The notes under the pieces were generated by a model. The model saw only the letters and a program-made list of their open reading frames with translations. It was not told the DNA's origin and ran no database searches. A stretch of DNA of 15,833 nucleotides. Origin: Lachnospiraceae bacterium UBA6452 (GTDB lineage Bacteria; Bacillota; Clostridia; Lachnospirales; Lachnospiraceae). A program made the position numbers and the translations under genes. Where the stretch lies: contig DJNY01000178.1 in NCBI GenBank assembly GCA_002441865.1, positions 4,371 through 20,203 of the forward strand, given 5' to 3'. Below, piece by piece: positions 14,586 through 15,833 of this stretch. Positions within the stretch are counted from its first letter, which is position 1, and each line of letters starts with the position of its first letter.

Positions 14586-15641
14586 ATGACAAGAAATAAA
14601 TACGTTGCGTATGTTTCTACCTATACAATGGGAGACAACCATGGCATCAAAATTTATGATGTAGATATGAAAAACGGCAGGTTAAAAGAAAAGGATGAGG
14701 TGGAGATCACCAATTCTTCCTATATTACAATTTCACATAATGAAAAATATCTGTATTCCATTACGGATTTCGGTGTGGAGGCGTATGTGATCGAGCAGGA
14801 CGGCGAACTGACCTGTATCAATCACGCACCGATCAACGGTATGAGAGGCTGTTATCTTTCTACAGACTATGAGGATAAGTTCCTGTTTGTGGCAGGGTAC
14901 CATGACGGAAAGATCACAGTGCTCAGACTGCGTGAGGATGGTGGCGTCGGTGAGATCACGGAAGAGATCTACCATAAGGGTATGGGAAGCATTGCGGAGC
15001 GTAATTTCCGCCCGCATGTCAACTGTGTCAAGATGACAAGGGACAACCATTATCTGATGGTTGCGGATATCGGAATGGATCATGTGGATGTCTATCGCCT
15101 GAACCATGAGACGGGAAAGCTCAAACATGTGGATGTGATCCGCAGCGAGCTCGAATCCGCACCGCGTCATATCAAGATGACAAAGGACGGCAGATTTGTT
15201 TATATCGTACATGAACTGAAAAATTATATTGATGTGTATTCTTATGTGGAAGAGGATGACAATCCTTTCTTTACAAAGATACAGAATATTTCAACTTTAA
15301 ATGATTACCATGCAGGCGGATCCGCTGCAAGTGCACTGAATTTTTCCGCAGACGAGAAATATCTGGTCAGCTCCAATGCCGGAGATAACAGTGTCATTAT
15401 CTATCGTATCGATCATAAGACAGGATTGCTGGAAAAAATCCTCTGTCTGCCGATCAGCGGAGACTATCCGAAGGATGCAGCACTGTTTCCGGATAATAAG
15501 CATCTGGTCAGCTTAAATCATGAGTCCAATACGATGACATTCTTTACAGTGGATCTGGAAAATGGACTGCTTGTCATGAACGGCAAAGAGCTTCCGATCG
15601 AAAGCCCGAACTGTGTGATCTTCCATAAGCTGCAGGGATAA
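14586..15641 (+). CDS. Lactonase-family seven-bladed beta-propeller protein (Pgl/YbhE-like)
   Basis: A 351-residue cytoplasmic protein of the lactonase beta-propeller family, which includes the 6-phosphogluconolactonases of E. coli type (oxidative pentose phosphate pathway). Blade repeats are visible as recurring patterns such as SHNEKYLYSITDFGVEAY, TRDNHYLMVADIGMDHVDVY, TKDGRFVYIVHELKNYIDVY, SADEKYLVSSNAGDNSVIIY and FPDNKHLVSLNHESNTMTFF. Typical family features are FRPHVNCV and AGGSAA. The family holds several substrate specificities, so hydrolysis of 6-phosphogluconolactone is likely but not assured, and no zwf or gnd gene is nearby. GGAGG (14574-14578) sets the ATG. The gene is followed after 20 bases by an EamA-type gene, probably in the same transcript. 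Confidence 0.87.
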   Translation: MTRNKYVAYVSTYTMGDNHGIKIYDVDMKNGRLKEKDEVEITNSSYITISHNEKYLYSITDFGVEAYVIEQDGELTCINHAPINGMRGCYLSTDYEDKFLFVAGYHDGKITVLRLREDGGVGEITEEIYHKGMGSIAERNFRPHVNCVKMTRDNHYLMVADIGMDHVDVYRLNHETGKLKHVDVIRSELESAPRHIKMTKDGRFVYIVHELKNYIDVYSYVEEDDNPFFTKIQNISTLNDYHAGGSAASALNFSADEKYLVSSNAGDNSVIIYRIDHKTGLLEKILCLPISGDYPKDAALFPDNKHLVSLNHESNTMTFFTVDLENGLLVMNGKELPIESPNCVIFHKLQG

Positions 15642-15661
15642 ATAACAGGGAGGCGTTACAT

Positions 15662-15833
15662 ATGTGGTTTGTATTTGCTTTGTTGTCAGCCATCTTTGCT
15701 GCGTTGACGTCTATTTTGGCAAAAGTGGGTATTGACGGCGTCAATTCCAATCTGGCAACGGCAATCCGTACCGTAGTTGTTGTGATCATGGCGTGGGGCA
15801 TGGTGTTTCTGACGAATGTGCAGAGCGGGATCT
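15662..15833 (+). CDS. EamA-type (DMT superfamily) membrane transporter, 3' end outside window
   Basis: The first 57 codons are present, to the window edge. The product opens MWFVFALLSAIFAALTSILA, then KVGIDGVNSNLATAIRT and a hydrophobic VVVVIMAWGMVF, giving two membrane segments. This N-terminus is typical of short (about 140-residue) EamA-family proteins of Firmicutes, but the total length cannot be seen. GGGAGG lies just upstream of the ATG at 15662. The substrate is unknown. Confidence 0.8.
   Translation, partial: MWFVFALLSAIFAALTSILAKVGIDGVNSNLATAIRTVVVVIMAWGMVFLTNVQSGI

Noticed and set aside
1..15833. CRISPR arrays, tRNA or rRNA genes, transposases
   Set aside because: No regularly spaced repeats, no cloverleaf-like sequence and no recombinase or transposase product was seen on either strand. 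An element, if present, lies to the left of the window.

Overview
The window looks like a chromosomal segment from an endospore-forming anaerobic Clostridia member, most likely Lachnospiraceae. The reasons are a clostridial-type CotJC spore-coat manganese catalase, a monomeric group B [FeFe] hydrogenase, a small Cys-rich protein of a kind common in this family, strong AGGAGG-type ribosome binding sites, and moderate GC. This taxon call rests on family recognition, not on a search.

Layout, left to right. At 1-61 the sequence is AT-rich and unrelated to the gene that follows. From about 62 to 505 runs the 3' part of cotJC; its first ~60 codons are missing and in-frame stops lie at 47-49 and 59-61. 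Two isolated genes with their own promoters and terminators follow: an orphan 60-residue protein (673-855) and a zinc-ribbon/SHOCT protein (1116-1817). A tightly packed + strand block comes next: [FeFe] hydrogenase (1909-3402), gltX (3395-4870) and a UvrD/PcrA-like helicase (4857-6797). The helicase overlaps, tail to tail, a DUF1292 gene on the minus strand (6737-7093). A GlgX-like GH13 protein that has lost its catalytic residues (7208-9160) overlaps a DUF5662 gene (9157-9696). A short Cys/Pro-rich protein (9752-9949) follows, preceded by a sigma-K-like promoter embedded in a hairpin.

The minus strand from 14386 down to 10080 is a complete polyamine-uptake operon: an XRE-cupin regulator, then potA, potB, potC and potD. 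It has a consensus sigma-A promoter, putative operator repeats just downstream of that promoter, and a bidirectional terminator at its end. Back-to-back with its promoter is a + strand promoter for a beta-propeller lactonase-family gene (14586-15641), probably cotranscribed with an EamA-type transporter cut by the window end.

Most of the window is ordinary housekeeping. The points most worth attention are the broken 5' end of cotJC, which may be the edge of an inserted element of the sigK-skin type; the catalytically dead GlgX paralogue; the hairpin/sigma-K arrangement before the Cys-rich protein; and the compact divergent control region of the pot operon. I see no tRNA, rRNA, CRISPR array, transposase or integrase gene inside the window.
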